From the NCBI GenBank assembly GCA_036874045.1, contig JAZBRI010000011.1:15084001-15148000 (forward strand): a stretch of 64,000 nucleotides of DNA. The letters run 5' to 3'. The stretch comes from Cymodocea nodosa. Taxonomy: Eukaryota; Streptophyta; Magnoliopsida; Alismatales; Cymodoceaceae. A program made the position numbers and the translations under genes. This document shows, one piece after another, positions 1 through 10,862 of the stretch (positions are counted from its first letter, which is position 1; every line of letters starts with the position of its first letter). The notes under the pieces were generated by a model. The model was not told where the DNA came from. It ran no database searches and saw only the letters and a program-made list of their open reading frames with translations.

Positions 1-563
1 TAGTGTCCATGCTCCAGAGAAATCTTGCCATCTATTGAAACATGGTATTTTACACATACAAATAAATAGGATTTGGTGCGCCTTCTTAGATAATAGAAAA
101 TACACAAAATATATGAAATGTAAACTATGTTTTTATAAATGACACTAGATCTCATTCAAGAGGGAGAAACATGAAAACCTGCAACGTATATTGCTAATGA
201 AAAGGGTGAGCTCCAAGTAAAAAATGCAGATATATCCTGCCCACTAAGAAAGCTAACTTGGTGGGAAGACTCGGTCACCAATCTCAAAACTTTAGAAGTA
301 CATACGGCATACAAGGATATATATATATATATATGTAATTACAGTTGTGGATTCGTACTGCTGAATCTCCTGTACAGCCAAATTGTAAAGTTCCTAAGTC
401 GTATCAACATATTTTGGATTTCAATTTCAGCCGCACAAATGTGGACTAGGCTGTTATTAACTTTTATTTTACCTTGTTGAGAGTTCAAAAAAAAAGTCCT
501 ACTTGTTATATCATTTGGACTTCCTAGTACAAAGATAACTGGATTTTAAAATTAAATGAACAG
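1..563 (+). other. Intron upstream of the MADS-box tail
   Basis: AT-rich sequence that ends in an AG acceptor at 562-563. It has a short (AT) run near 320-332. I saw no preceding K-domain exon, so the upstream exons should lie left of the window. Confidence 0.5.
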
Positions 564-816
564 GAGGGTATTCTGAAGGCAGCAAATGAGATGCTTCAGG
601 AAAAGGTGCTTTCACCAGTTAAGAATTTAAATATAAGCTTTGTTGATAATATGTTTTATTCTAAATATTTTTGTCTGGTTGCAGATTGTGGAGCAAAACC
701 TTGTGCAGATAGTAGGACAGAATGGGCTTTTTAATGCAGCCCAAGTGATAGAAGATATTCCTTATCCACTAATCATACAGGATGAGATACCCAATTTTAG
801 GGGATCTCAGGATTGA
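564..816 (+). CDS. AGL12: AGL12/XAL1-like MADS-box factor, 3' terminal exons
   Basis: These are the last two coding exons of a type II (MIKC) MADS-box transcription factor; the rest lies to the left of the window. Exon 564-605 follows an AG acceptor, encodes EGILKAANEMLQEK and is followed by a GT donor. Exon 685-816 continues in phase, IVEQNLVQIVGQNG and on, to a TGA at 814-816. The pattern, end of the K-domain helix and then a short tail with PYPLIIQDEIPNF, recalls the AGL12 clade of root-expressed MADS factors, whose tail I remember as YPLTMPSEIFQF. The 42-base exon size is typical of K-domain exons. No earlier exon was found at 1-563, which reads as intron. The MADS DNA-binding domain is not visible, so the clade call rests on about 58 residues. 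Confidence 0.72.
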
Positions 817-3372
817 TACATGTAGAATACCTACTTCTATTGGTAAAATTTCGGGGATCTCTACGTATAATACTAAGTGATGTTATGCTAGCATTTGCAA
901 GAGTGGATCATTCTAGATTCTAAGTCTTTTCATTTTGTTATCGGCTAATCCCACCAGTAAATACTGTATTGTGATGATGTGTTGTCCAAAAAAAGTGTTG
1001 TGATGTTTGCACCTGTGGCATTTCCTAAGATTCTTTTTATTATTATTGATTAATTGATGACTCCAACAATTAGTCAAGTAAGCTTAAATCTTATCCAAGA
1101 AATATGTTCACTTTAACATTGTTCAAGATAGAAATTTATGTAGTGTAAGATTGATGTTTACTTTTTTGATAAATGCTTGCAATTGTTCTTTGGAGAGATT
1201 TTGTGTAATGTATATCATAAAAACTGAATCAATGGTAAACAGGAGCTATCGATGATTTCTTGTCAGTTTTTGTTTTCGACTTTATGGTTTTTGGTAATGA
1301 ATAAACACATTTCTTCCTATTAACCATTTTAAAGAAATAAATGCCTAAGAAGTACCATTTAAGCAAGGGTAGTCATTTGCACTATTTGTAATGTATACCA
1401 TGCACTGATTCAATTTTATAGAATAGCTATTGGTGATTTCTTGTTTTCAACTTTATGGTTTATTCATACGTAAGGCCTTCGTGGTAACTTTTGTTTAGAG
1501 GCCCAACCTTTCATGTTTGTTGATCCTACACTTATACATGTTGCATCCACATCTTGAAGGAAGAGGGCAACTATACACAAGTCAAAAGTTCTATTTTCCA
1601 CTTATGTGTAGTAAAGGTTAGCTCCACATAGTTTGTCTCAAACCCAGATAAAAGAGGATGATTAACTTCAGATAAACGACTAACTGTAAAAAATTGTTAA
1701 TCATTCATAAACATGAATCCTAAAGATAAAATCTTCGATGCAATAAAAGAAAAACTTTGCACACCCTAAGTATAATGTTCTTGACCTATAAATTCTACAT
1801 CGACATCTAGATGCAAATAAAAATAAACAAGGATTCTTACACCTTAATAAATGTGTGTAGGTAAAGAAAGTTTGAAACACCAAAATTAGGCTATCAATTT
1901 GGAATATACAAACAATGACTGATAAAAACATAAAAATAGTGGATATCATGGTTTCACATATTGATCCAGATTGGTGATTTTTCACCAATTAGGAGAGGGA
2001 AATTAATTAGTGTACAAACAATTTTAAAAATATAGAAAGTCTAAAACTACTCAGTAAGGAATTGTGAGAAAAAGGTTTAAAAGTACGTAATTTAACCAAA
2101 AATTTGTCCATAGAAATATATGGAAAAAAATTCATGTGGCTAACTTCACATAATAGGACTATGACACAGGTTATTTTTTACACATAGTGCAATGGTTGAT
2201 TTCCTTGCACAAGGTCTTAAGAAGTATGAAAGTACCATTCAAGCATGTCAGCCAATTTATTGTTCTCTTAGTCCACATTCTCTTAAACGAGACCTCCTAT
2301 CAAGAGAACATAAACAGAATACATATGCAACAACATATATAAAGAGTAATCAAAAGCTTAACACAAGATGGCTAAACCATCCAAAATAAAAAGTTGGGGG
2401 AGAGAATTTTTTCTGAATGACAGGGGAGGTGACATTGTCTACCATGCACTTTGATCTATTCAATGAACAACCAGTTGTAAGAATGAATAATATAAAAATG
2501 ACGATTCAATGTACTGTAAACTAGAAATAAAAATGTTAGATATTAAATTTTGGCAAGTAGAGGCAAGAAACCACTTCATTGTAACTACCACTGTTATCAC
2601 TAATGATACATACCGGTAAGTTGGTAACCATGAGAAACATTAGGCAAGCGAGCATACAAAACAATAGGGGAAAAAAAGCAAAAGAAGCAAGCATCAAATA
2701 ACAATATGCCATTGCATAATTAATCCACTCAATAATATAAATAACATGAAAGTATGAATTTCTAACAAATGAAAATTAACACAAATAAAGTGAGTTCAAA
2801 GTAATAAAGGTATAATAAACATTCCCTTTATTATTAGAAAATAAAAACGACAGGTCCTGAGATACTTATATGAGACAAATCAACTAACCATTCAGCAACG
2901 CTAATCAGCAACTGTATTTTTACACAGATCCTCTGTTACTTCCTGTAATGTGAAAATGAGATGTTAAACATAATACCATCCCTCGACATAAACAAATCAA
3001 GAATATAAATAACAAAGCATGATTCTCTTGTCAAATAGTTTTCAGAGATTAAGCTGGATATGTAAAAAGGAATCTATCCTACAAATTCTAAAATCGTCTG
3101 GGAACATACATATCTAGTGTTTTCATTTTTTGTAAATTATTTCTAAGAATCACTACAGAAATTTACAGTCAAATTTAATTACTCACCAACAGGTCACAAA
3201 TAGTGGTGTGTTATTTGGTTTATGACTTCTGAGGGTGGTAAAGGTTAGAGATTCAATGCTCATCATTCAATTCTCAGGTTGAGGGTTAAAAAAAAGTTAA
3301 GATTGAGTAACAATTCCCGCATTTTCTGAATTTAAACAGAAGTGTAAGATTTATGATAATAAACCAGCATTA
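817..3372. other. Intergenic, AT-rich, no gene seen
   Basis: This stretch separates the MADS-box tail (+) from the SDH6-like gene (-), two genes whose 3' ends face each other, so it should contain both 3' untranslated regions. The open frames here are short and of biased composition. The only recognisable piece is a LINE tail fragment near 1985-2180. Confidence 0.6.
1985..2180 (+). mobile_element. LINE reverse-transcriptase tail fragment
   Basis: About 190 bases that match, by eye, the end of the longer LINE fragments at 45270-45900 and 52740-53105. Shared landmarks in the same order are AATTAATTAGT, then GGAATTGTGAGAAAA, then TAATTTAACCAA, then a TCATGTGGCTAACTTCACATA stretch of which the neighbours keep a CTGACCCCACATAG form. 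It keeps only the 3' end of the element, has many stops and is clearly dead. Its orientation is the same as in the other two fragments. Confidence 0.55.
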
Positions 3373-5204
3373 CTACTGACCTGCATTTTTATCCTCCCAC
3401 CAATATAAGAATCTTAGCTGAGCTTTCCTGGGCTTAAACTTATAGATTTGGTACGAGTGAATGGCAATTTCTTTCCCAAAAATCATGCCACAGAATCCTC
3501 CAAACAATCCAGCCAAAACTGTACCTGAAACCCCCACAAAGCATAAACCTAATAGCAAATCCTAGAGAAATGGAAACAAACTAGAAATTGCAAAATAAAA
3601 CACATTATAATCAGGCCATAGAGATATTTATCAACAGATAGAAAATGTGAAAATTTTTATACCAAGTGGCATCTATATTCTTCAACTTGTTGTTCAACTC
3701 TACCATGAGACCTGAATACTCTGAATCAACAAATTAACAGCAAGTACTAAAGCTGTGGCATTCTGATTTCTCATGTAAATTCATCCTCTTGAAGGTACTT
3801 ATTAGTTATTGATTTCTCTTGTAAATTCATCCTCTGGATGGTACTTATTAGTTATTCCATATTATGAGAATGATCCTATCTTATTGAACCTAACAGCCAG
3901 ACTAATAAATAGGGCAATGTATACTTTTTTTGGCAACAAAATAAGTAAGATTTATGGAAACCTAATATCAGCATTGAACTATTTAATGGGATTATAAATA
4001 GCCTTCCCTTTTATAAAAATTAATCATTGGTAAGCCACCATAAAAAATCAAATTTGATTTCAAGGGATTACGTAATCTGACAAAAAATATATAAGTTTTG
4101 GCAATTTTGATTGTAACATACAACATTGCAAAGAATAATGACATAACCTAGATCACAAATGAAATAAATAAATTGACCATTTAACTACCATGCAAAGAAA
4201 GAGAGAAGAAAGGTACCATGTGGAGTTCTAGAATACTTCCAAGAGATTCCAGCTAAATGCATGGCACCAAGGACACCTCCGATTCCTACAAACTTCTTCC
4301 CATCTTTTATACACTTCATCTGTTAATAAGTTCGTATTATGAAAAAATGTGCATAATGTGTAACTTTAAAACATCGATAAATGATAAAGAAGCCATGCGC
4401 GTGCAGTGGTACTGGTAACAACTTACAAAATAAAAGGTGATTTGTCTACCACTGTTCAAATCAAACACCAGTGCAAAGATAAACAAGGTTGCATTGAGGC
4501 ATTATCACTTTTGGTTCCAGATAATGACGAACTTACAAAGAAAAGTTGCTCAAATTAATATAATTCATCCAATTCACTGACAAATAAAGCATCGTTAAGG
4601 CAGATAAATATGGAATTTGATGGTGCTTTTCGAAGTAGAGTTCTATCATGTGTCTTGATTGAGTCTAATCTTGAAAGTTGTGGTTACTTTTGTCTGCATA
4701 TATTTCCTGGTATTATAGAAATTCAGGCATTTATTGAACCTCAGAGATTAGAAGTGCAAATAAAAAGAAAAAAGATTTCCCACAAGTGCAGAGCTCAACA
4801 GCAAACGTGTGCATATGCAACACAATTTGAAATCAAACGGTAACAACAACAGTAATAATAATAATATGCTAAGTGACGTTATATCTCAAGACAAAGAACA
4901 ACATCCAAATCCAATACTCGAATTTTCAGCATAATCCATTGATTAGTTGACTATACATCGCTAAACGACTACACTTCATAAATGCGAAAAACAAAAGACG
5001 TGTAGGAAACTGGCGAGAACCGAGAGAACGAGGGAAAATATGAAACAAGCGCACCTGAAGGCCATAGACAGGGTCGGCTTTGATGAACCCTTCGACATTT
5101 GCGTTGGTCCAGGGAGGCAGAGGCTTCTCCCTGCCGTACACCTTCTTGTAGTAGGCGAGATTTCCGCTCCAGTTCTACTTCACACGATCGAGTAATCCCG
5201 CCAT
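3373..5204 (-). pseudogene. SDH6: Succinate dehydrogenase subunit 6-like gene with in-frame stop
   Basis: Three exons join in phase: 5204-5055, 4319-4217 and 3524-3373, with GT donors, AG acceptors and a terminal TAG, giving 134 codons. The reading resembles SDH6, a small plant-specific membrane subunit of mitochondrial complex II. Matching stretches are GREKPLPPWTNANVEGFI, then SWKYSRTPHG, then a glycine-rich hydrophobic segment (LAGLFGGFCGMIFG), then LRFLYWWEDK. Codon 10 is TAG (5177-5175), right after MAGLLDRVK, and the next in-frame ATG is the first codon of exon 2, so a full product cannot be made from this ATG. Several usually conserved positions also differ, for example EIAIHSYQIYKFKPRK. 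The introns are kept, so it is not a processed copy. It may be a decaying duplicate, a gene with another first exon, or a sequencing error at one base. Confidence 0.7.
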
Positions 5205-5250
5205 GTATGATTGACTGCTGATCTCTTCACTTTGTCTCCCTCTCCTTTCT

Positions 5251-5274
5251 TCTCTCTCTCTCTCTCTCTCTCTC
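5251..5274. repeat. (CT)n microsatellite upstream of the SDH6-like gene
   Basis: A run of about twelve CT units, 47 bases upstream of the ATG at 5204. Read on the gene's strand it is a GA tract in the leader or core promoter, a common place for such tracts in plant genes. Confidence 0.85.
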
Positions 5275-6230
5275 GCACACGGGGAGGTAGGAAATCGCTG
5301 GAAAAAATCATTCTCTGGTGATCAACAACCAATTTCAAAGATTCACAAGCAAATTTACTTACACGTTACCAAAGAGTTGGTAACAAAACAGCATTTCTTC
5401 TCGAAAAAACACTCTAACTAAAGATCGGATGGGAATCCACCACAACCAGGTCCATGTTTCGGAAGATCAGTGGAGGAGGAGGAAGAAGAAGAAGAAGAAC
5501 ATGTTCACATTGAGCTTGCCATGTTGCACCTCCGACCACGAAGAAGAAAGTGGTAAGGAAAGGTAGATAGACGGATGAGGAGGAGTAAAACTTACACAAA
5601 AATTCTGGAAAGGAGAACAGAAGGCAATGACGGCAGGAGGAGATCGAAGGACGACAGGAGGATGGGAACGGCTGCAGAGGGAAGAGGGGAAGATCGAGGG
5701 ATTGATGTTTTTGTGGTGGGTGACATAAATGTAAATATTTGGGCTTGATACCAATATTTGATTCAAGCAAATTAGTATTTTTTGAACTTGTTTGGTATTC
5801 CTCCGCTGGAGGTAATTAACCACACTTAAAAATTTCAAATTCTTTTATATTTTAACTGTGTTTAATTAAGATAGACATGGAAATTGGGCTGGCTTGGATC
5901 CAAGTTCCGGGGGACGTGTCAGCTTAGGCTTGGGTCTATGCCGGCATCTGATATTTTCGGGCCCAAGTCTGATCGGTCAAATTTCCAGACACGGTTTTTT
6001 TTTTTTTTTTTTTTAATGATACAATTACAAATACCACACTAACATTAATAATGAACATGTAGAAAGAAATGAATAGATAAATAAATTTTCAATTTTTTAA
6101 AAAACAAAAAAAATAAACACACAAAATGACGAACATGAATATTTTTGAACTTATATATATATATATATATATATATAAAAGCAAAAGAGAATATATAGGC
6201 ACTCACAGCAAAATTGCTATAAGTGACGAT
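5275..6230. other. Intergenic, purine-rich and AT-rich blocks
   Basis: Contains a purine-rich stretch (about 5465-5700) that opens long pyrimidine-coded frames on the minus strand with no recognisable protein, a poly-T run near 5995-6014, and an (AT)n run at 6151-6177. The purine-rich part resembles in texture the GC-rich blocks at 9.2-10.3 kb. I could not assign it to a gene. Confidence 0.5.
6151..6177. repeat. (TA)n microsatellite
   Basis: About thirteen TA units next to the broken end of the Copia fossil. Confidence 0.9.
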
Positions 6231-9165
6231 AGGACTTGCCTTTCCACGTAGACTTTTGGCTTCGTTTGCACCCACCATCCCCAAAAGCAAACATGCCTTT
6301 TGTTTTCTACCTTGATGAATCATATTGTAGACTCTACGTCCTTCATCTCCATCGTACACTACAAAGCTTCCCCTCCCTTACATATGTAGAAATTGAGAGA
6401 ATTGCCTCCTTGTGTACTGGCTTGATGATGTGGGATTGTTGATCTTACACCTTCAACTGGCACCTCTGTTTGTTTAATTGGCCTAACACCTTCCTCAATG
6501 ATATCGCTTGGTTGAAGATCTCTTTCACACTCTATTGCTTCAAATGGGTCCTCAATCATACGTGAGAATTTCCTTGCAATGCTCATGCTACTTGAGTTCT
6601 TCCAATTCCATGAAGTTCCTTCGTCAAATAAGACATCCTTACTAACAACAATTTTATTTCTTGTGGGATTAAATAGTTTATAGCCTCCATACATATACCC
6701 AACAAAAATAGACATTTCACTGCAATCATCTAACTTTGTCCTTGATTGTGAAGGCATATGTGCATAAGCAATTGAGCTAAAACTTTCAAATGTTTAACAT
6801 TGGGTTTGTGACCACTCCATGCTTCACATGGAGTTTTATGGCGTACACTAGATGTTGGAGATCTGTTCAATAAATAAATTGAACATGCAATGCCTTCTGC
6901 CTAGAAAGTATTGGGCATACCTTTTGCCTTCAGTATACTCCTTGCCATGTTCATGATTGTTTTATTTTTTCGCTGAGCGACACTATTATGTTAAGGAGTG
7001 TATGAGAATGTAACTTCATGTCTAATTCCAGATTCTTTGCAATAGTTGTTGAACTTATTTGAGTTATACTCGTCACCCCCATCGATCCTCAAAATTTTAA
7101 GTAGATGATAACCACTTTGTCTTTCGACAAATGTCTTAAACACCTTGAAAAAAGTAAGGACTTCAGATTTTTGCTGTAAGAAATAGACCCAGGCTTTCTT
7201 TGAAAAATCATCAATAAAGGTAAGGAAATTACCCATTACCACCATTAGAAGTAACATTCATTAGACCACAAACATCTAAGTGGACCAATTGAAGATGTTG
7301 TGTCGCATGTTGATTTTTCCTAGTTAAAGAGGGCAATCTACTTTGTTTCCTTAAAGTGCAAGCCTCACACAACTGATATGGGTAGTGTATTGATGGCATC
7401 CCTATAACCATTTCATCTTGAAAAAGAAGCTTCAAGCCCTTAAAGTTTAAATAACCATAGCGCAAATACCACGACCATGATTCATCTTGTATTACCACAC
7501 TCAAACAAGCATACACGTCATGTGTGAAATCCACTTGAAAAGTACGATTCTTCATTCACAAGGCTTTAAGTAGTGGTGCTCCAGACTGATCCGTGACCAC
7601 TAGGTGAACATCACCATACTATAAATTGTACCCTTTCTCCAATAATTAACTCAAGCTCAACAAATTATTTTGCGTTGAAGGTACGTACAACACATTTGAG
7701 ATGTACCTGTGGTCACCATTTTTCATCCTAAGTAGAATCCTTCCTCTGCTAGTGGCTGAAATGTAGCAGTGATCTGGAAATTTCACTTTGGTTTGTATAG
7801 CTTCATCAAGATTCACAAACAAACTCTTATCACCACTCATGGTTGCTACATCCGGAGTCTAGTTGCCATATGTGTCCCTTCGTTGCAACCTCATAAGTTG
7901 TTGCCATGAGGAGAGTATAGCCATCCCCCTCATTCTTATCCTCTTACGTATAATTTGATGTTTGTTCCTTAGCTTTACTCCTGCACTCATATGTATAGTG
8001 GTCGTATTTATGACAATAATAACATTCAACATTAGATTTATTTTTGTAATTACTTCTTCCTCTACCACATCCATATGTTCTTCCACCATGATGGTTTGGG
8101 TCATCTTACCTATTTTCCTGGTTGTCACCATTCTCCAAGCTTGGATGTCATCCACCACGACCTCTATTACTGTATCTTCCATGTCGTTGACCTCTATGGC
8201 ATCCTTGAACATCACTCTCTACTTGGGATGTAGCCTTCCCTTTGTCCTCCTTTAGAGAAGCTTGTGACTGAAAGGCTTGCTCAACAAGTTTCGCAACTTG
8301 TTTCTCATTCAACCTTTGTTCATGTACCTATAATGTTCCTGTGAGGGCATTGATGGTCATCTCAGCCAAGCTGTGGACTTCCTCTATTGCAACCATAATA
8401 TGTTCAAATTGGGGAGTGAGAGAACGTAGTATTTTCTCAACCTTATGGCCATCAGTCACTTCTTCCCCACAAACCTTCATCTAGTTTGTCAAAGCAAGCA
8501 ATCGACTCACATAGCTTGCGACTGACTCGATGGTCTCCATTTGAAGTAACTCATATTGGCGACGTAGAGTTTGCAATCGAACCTTTTTCATCTTGTCGAC
8601 ACCTTTGAATGTAGATGCCAACGTATCCCATGCTTCACAGATGTGGCATTAGAGATCTTCTCAAACAACTCATCGTTCATTCCTTGGTGGTTGAAATACA
8701 ACGCCTTCTTATCTCTTTTCTTCACCTCCCAATGTTGCACCCTCTATACCTCATTGTCATTGCCTTCCAATGACAGCACTTCATTCTCAACAACATCAAA
8801 CAATTCATGGTAGTCAAATAGAACTACTACACCATCAGTTGTAATTTTTCTCGTCAATAATAGGAATAGAAACTTGGATATCAAATGTAGAAACTGAGAG
8901 AATAGTGGACAAGCACAATCATACTTCTTCTTTTATGAAAAATTAATACGCATTTCTTACGTTGTACACATATATATATACTTACATGTAACCACCATGC
9001 ACTCGTTCACCAAAGGACACAACCATACACATGAAGACATGACCATTCGTCCACATGTAACTTCCTACGCATGAGAAGGATATATATATAAAGACACAAC
9101 TATTCATAATAAAAAAACAACCATAAATCAGAATTATTTTTCTAACGATATACGCCTTGTCAACT
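6230..9165 (-). mobile_element. Broken Ty1/copia LTR retrotransposon fossil
   Basis: Read on the minus strand, the order is an LTR-like region (about 9165-8890), a gag region (about 8850-7860), a protease/pre-integrase region around 7840-7230, and an integrase core with the region that normally precedes reverse transcriptase (about 7260-6360). Family signs are the GAG-pre-integrase wording near 7450, the integrase words [14 protein letters not shown] and RIDGGDEY, and the FVGYMYGGYKLF / IVVSKDV block. I found no reverse transcriptase or RNase H block and no partner LTR on the left, so it is incomplete. It is broken in several places and looks old. The left edge is uncertain because an AT microsatellite follows. 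Confidence 0.85.
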
Positions 9166-9448
9166 ATTCCATCACCCCTCCTCGATGAACCACGCAGCTA
9201 CCCAGTAAACCCACCTTTGCCCCTGCATGAACTCGCCCAACCACCTTGCATCCACCCCCCACCTCCTCCGTGAACTTCACAGCTCTCTCACGAAGCTACT
9301 TCCACCTCCGCATAAACTCACCCAGCCTTGTTATGCGATTTTGAAGGTCATGACGTTTGTGAGGTCTCCAATTGTAAATATCAGAGTCTTGACTGGGAAA
9401 ATGGGTTGGTGAACGACGAAGGACGTGTAGAGTGGTGATGGAATAGTT

Positions 9449-9595
9449 GATCAGAATTGAGTTTCAATGGTCGACGATTGAGATGACAAACTAGAAATCA
9501 ACAGAGAGCGTGCAAGAACTCAGCGACGTAGTCGATCAATATTGGATTTTAATGGCCACGACTGTGATGGTGAACTCGAGATCAATGGAGAGAGG
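9449..9595. repeat. Imperfect tandem duplication, about 84 bp
   Basis: A unit that starts with TGATCAGAATTGAGTTT near 9449 recurs as CGATCAATATTGGATTT near 9533. Both run through an A-T-C-A-A-C/T-GGAGAG ending. The copies differ at many positions, so the duplication is old. Confidence 0.5.
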
Positions 9596-10242
9596 AAGCT
9601 TTCCCCCCCGCCTCCCCCTTCTCTCCATTGGCAACGGCCCGTCAGGCATTGGTGCACCATGCAGCCCCCTTCGACTCCCTCCCCTCTACCTGCACTCACC
9701 CCTCTGCCCTTGTTGTGTAAGCACACACCTCCCCTTACGTGCGATCAAAAACTCTGATTGTTTTTTTTCCACTTTGCTTGCTTGATAGAGAGCTGAGATT
9801 AAATCTCAACCTTTCATCTGGACACTCACAACCAAGCGTTTGTGGGAAAATTCTTACAGGTACTCCGTGTAACGTCGTTGCCTACCGCCTTGTTTCACGA
9901 AAGTCTCATCGTCCCATCGCCACCTACGTACACCTTGCACATGGTCCCTTTTCGCGCACCCCTCCCTTTGAGGATATTCATGGGGAGAGGGGGTGAGACG
10001 AATGAGCGGTGTTGACGTGTTGCGGTTTGAGGTGGGAGAAAGAGGAAAAAGCACCTGCATTGTCTCCCATGATCCTGGTTCATGCCGTCTTGATATCGTC
10101 CTGTTGCTGCTCGTGTCATCTTGTGCGCAGTCCCATTTCGTGCATCCTCCCTTCGAAGGGGGCACGGGATATTCTCAGGGGGTGCCGGGTGGGGGGGAGA
10201 GCAGAAGCTAGGAGGGAGGGAATGCGACGAACGGGTGGTGTC

Positions 10243-10272
10243 GACGAAGAAGAAGAAGAAGAAGAAGAAGAA
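10243..10272. repeat. (GAA)n microsatellite
   Basis: About ten GAA units. The Lys- and Phe-rich frames that cross it are a by-product of the repeat. Confidence 0.9.
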
Positions 10273-10664
10273 GGAGAACAACAGAAACGTGGCAGTCCCT
10301 AGAGGTGACACGTGTCACGCTCATAAGAAATTTTCTAAGCACCGGTAGAAGGACTTTTTCCATATATATATATATATAACAAAAGTGAATATGTTAGTGC
10401 CTAAAAAAAATGCTTCTCGAAGCACTCGTTGAATTAAATATTAATGCGTTATCTTGTTTTTTTAGTTTCTTAGATGCCTTCAACCCTGCACAAAAATGAC
10501 AAATGTCGTATATTTTAGAAGAACAGCTAATAAATTATGTTAGCATTGGGTATAACGAGTTATAGGTATGATTTATTAGTAGATTTATGCCTTATTTTAT
10601 AACATAATTTTAGCTACCAATTAATAGTAAATTATATCAATCGATGTAGAATTATGTTGATATC

Positions 10665-10862
10665 ATGGACTATTATTTTGAAATAGAAAGATCTAAGGAC
10701 ATAGAAAAAAAAAATAATGATGTAGAAGGAAATGGAAGTCCACGCCATGGTATGGAATTTTCTTCTGAAGAAGATGCATATATGTACTATAATGTATGCA
10801 TAAAGGAAACAGGTTTTTTTTCATTGGAAAGTTCTGGGAGATCGACTGGACCGGACCAGTGA
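10665..10862 (+). pseudogene. FAR1/FRS-type DNA-binding domain fragment
   Basis: A 65-residue frame contains GMEFSSEEDAYMYYN followed by a KETGF stretch. This is the start of the FAR1 DNA-binding domain, a WRKY-GCM1-type zinc finger of FAR1/FHY3 proteins, which derive from Mutator-like transposases. The Cys and His residues that should follow are missing, because the frame changes to unrelated sequence and stops. Either this is a first exon whose partners have been lost, or a transposase relic. No MULE zinc-finger continuation or transposase core is visible nearby. Confidence 0.45.

Larger units (their letters stand above)
9166..10660. other. GC-rich low-complexity intergenic block
   Basis: C-rich runs (9600-9760) and mixed GC-rich DNA open frames in several phases on both strands, but none shows a known domain, and I treat them as compositional. 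A short imperfect duplication lies at 9449-9595 and a (GAA)n run at 10243-10272. It may be the remnant of a non-coding repeat element; I could not define ends. Confidence 0.45.

Noticed and set aside
3200-3300. Possible second SINE, with a GATTCAATGCTCATCATTCAATTC word
   Set aside because: The box spacing and tail do not fit a tRNA-type SINE well enough.
5414-5838. Minus-strand open frames of 118 and 123 codons, rich in Ser, Pro and Phe
   Set aside because: They overlap each other in different frames, follow purine-rich low-complexity DNA and show no domain or splice structure.
6359-6400. A short match to the LTR end near 8890 (TGTAGAAATTGAGAGAAT)
   Set aside because: Only about 20 bases agree, and the sequence beside it is internal element sequence rather than an LTR, so it may be chance.
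9510-10348. Several overlapping open frames on both strands
   Set aside because: They arise from GC-rich composition and a (GAA)n repeat. All frames are about equally open and none resembles a protein family.
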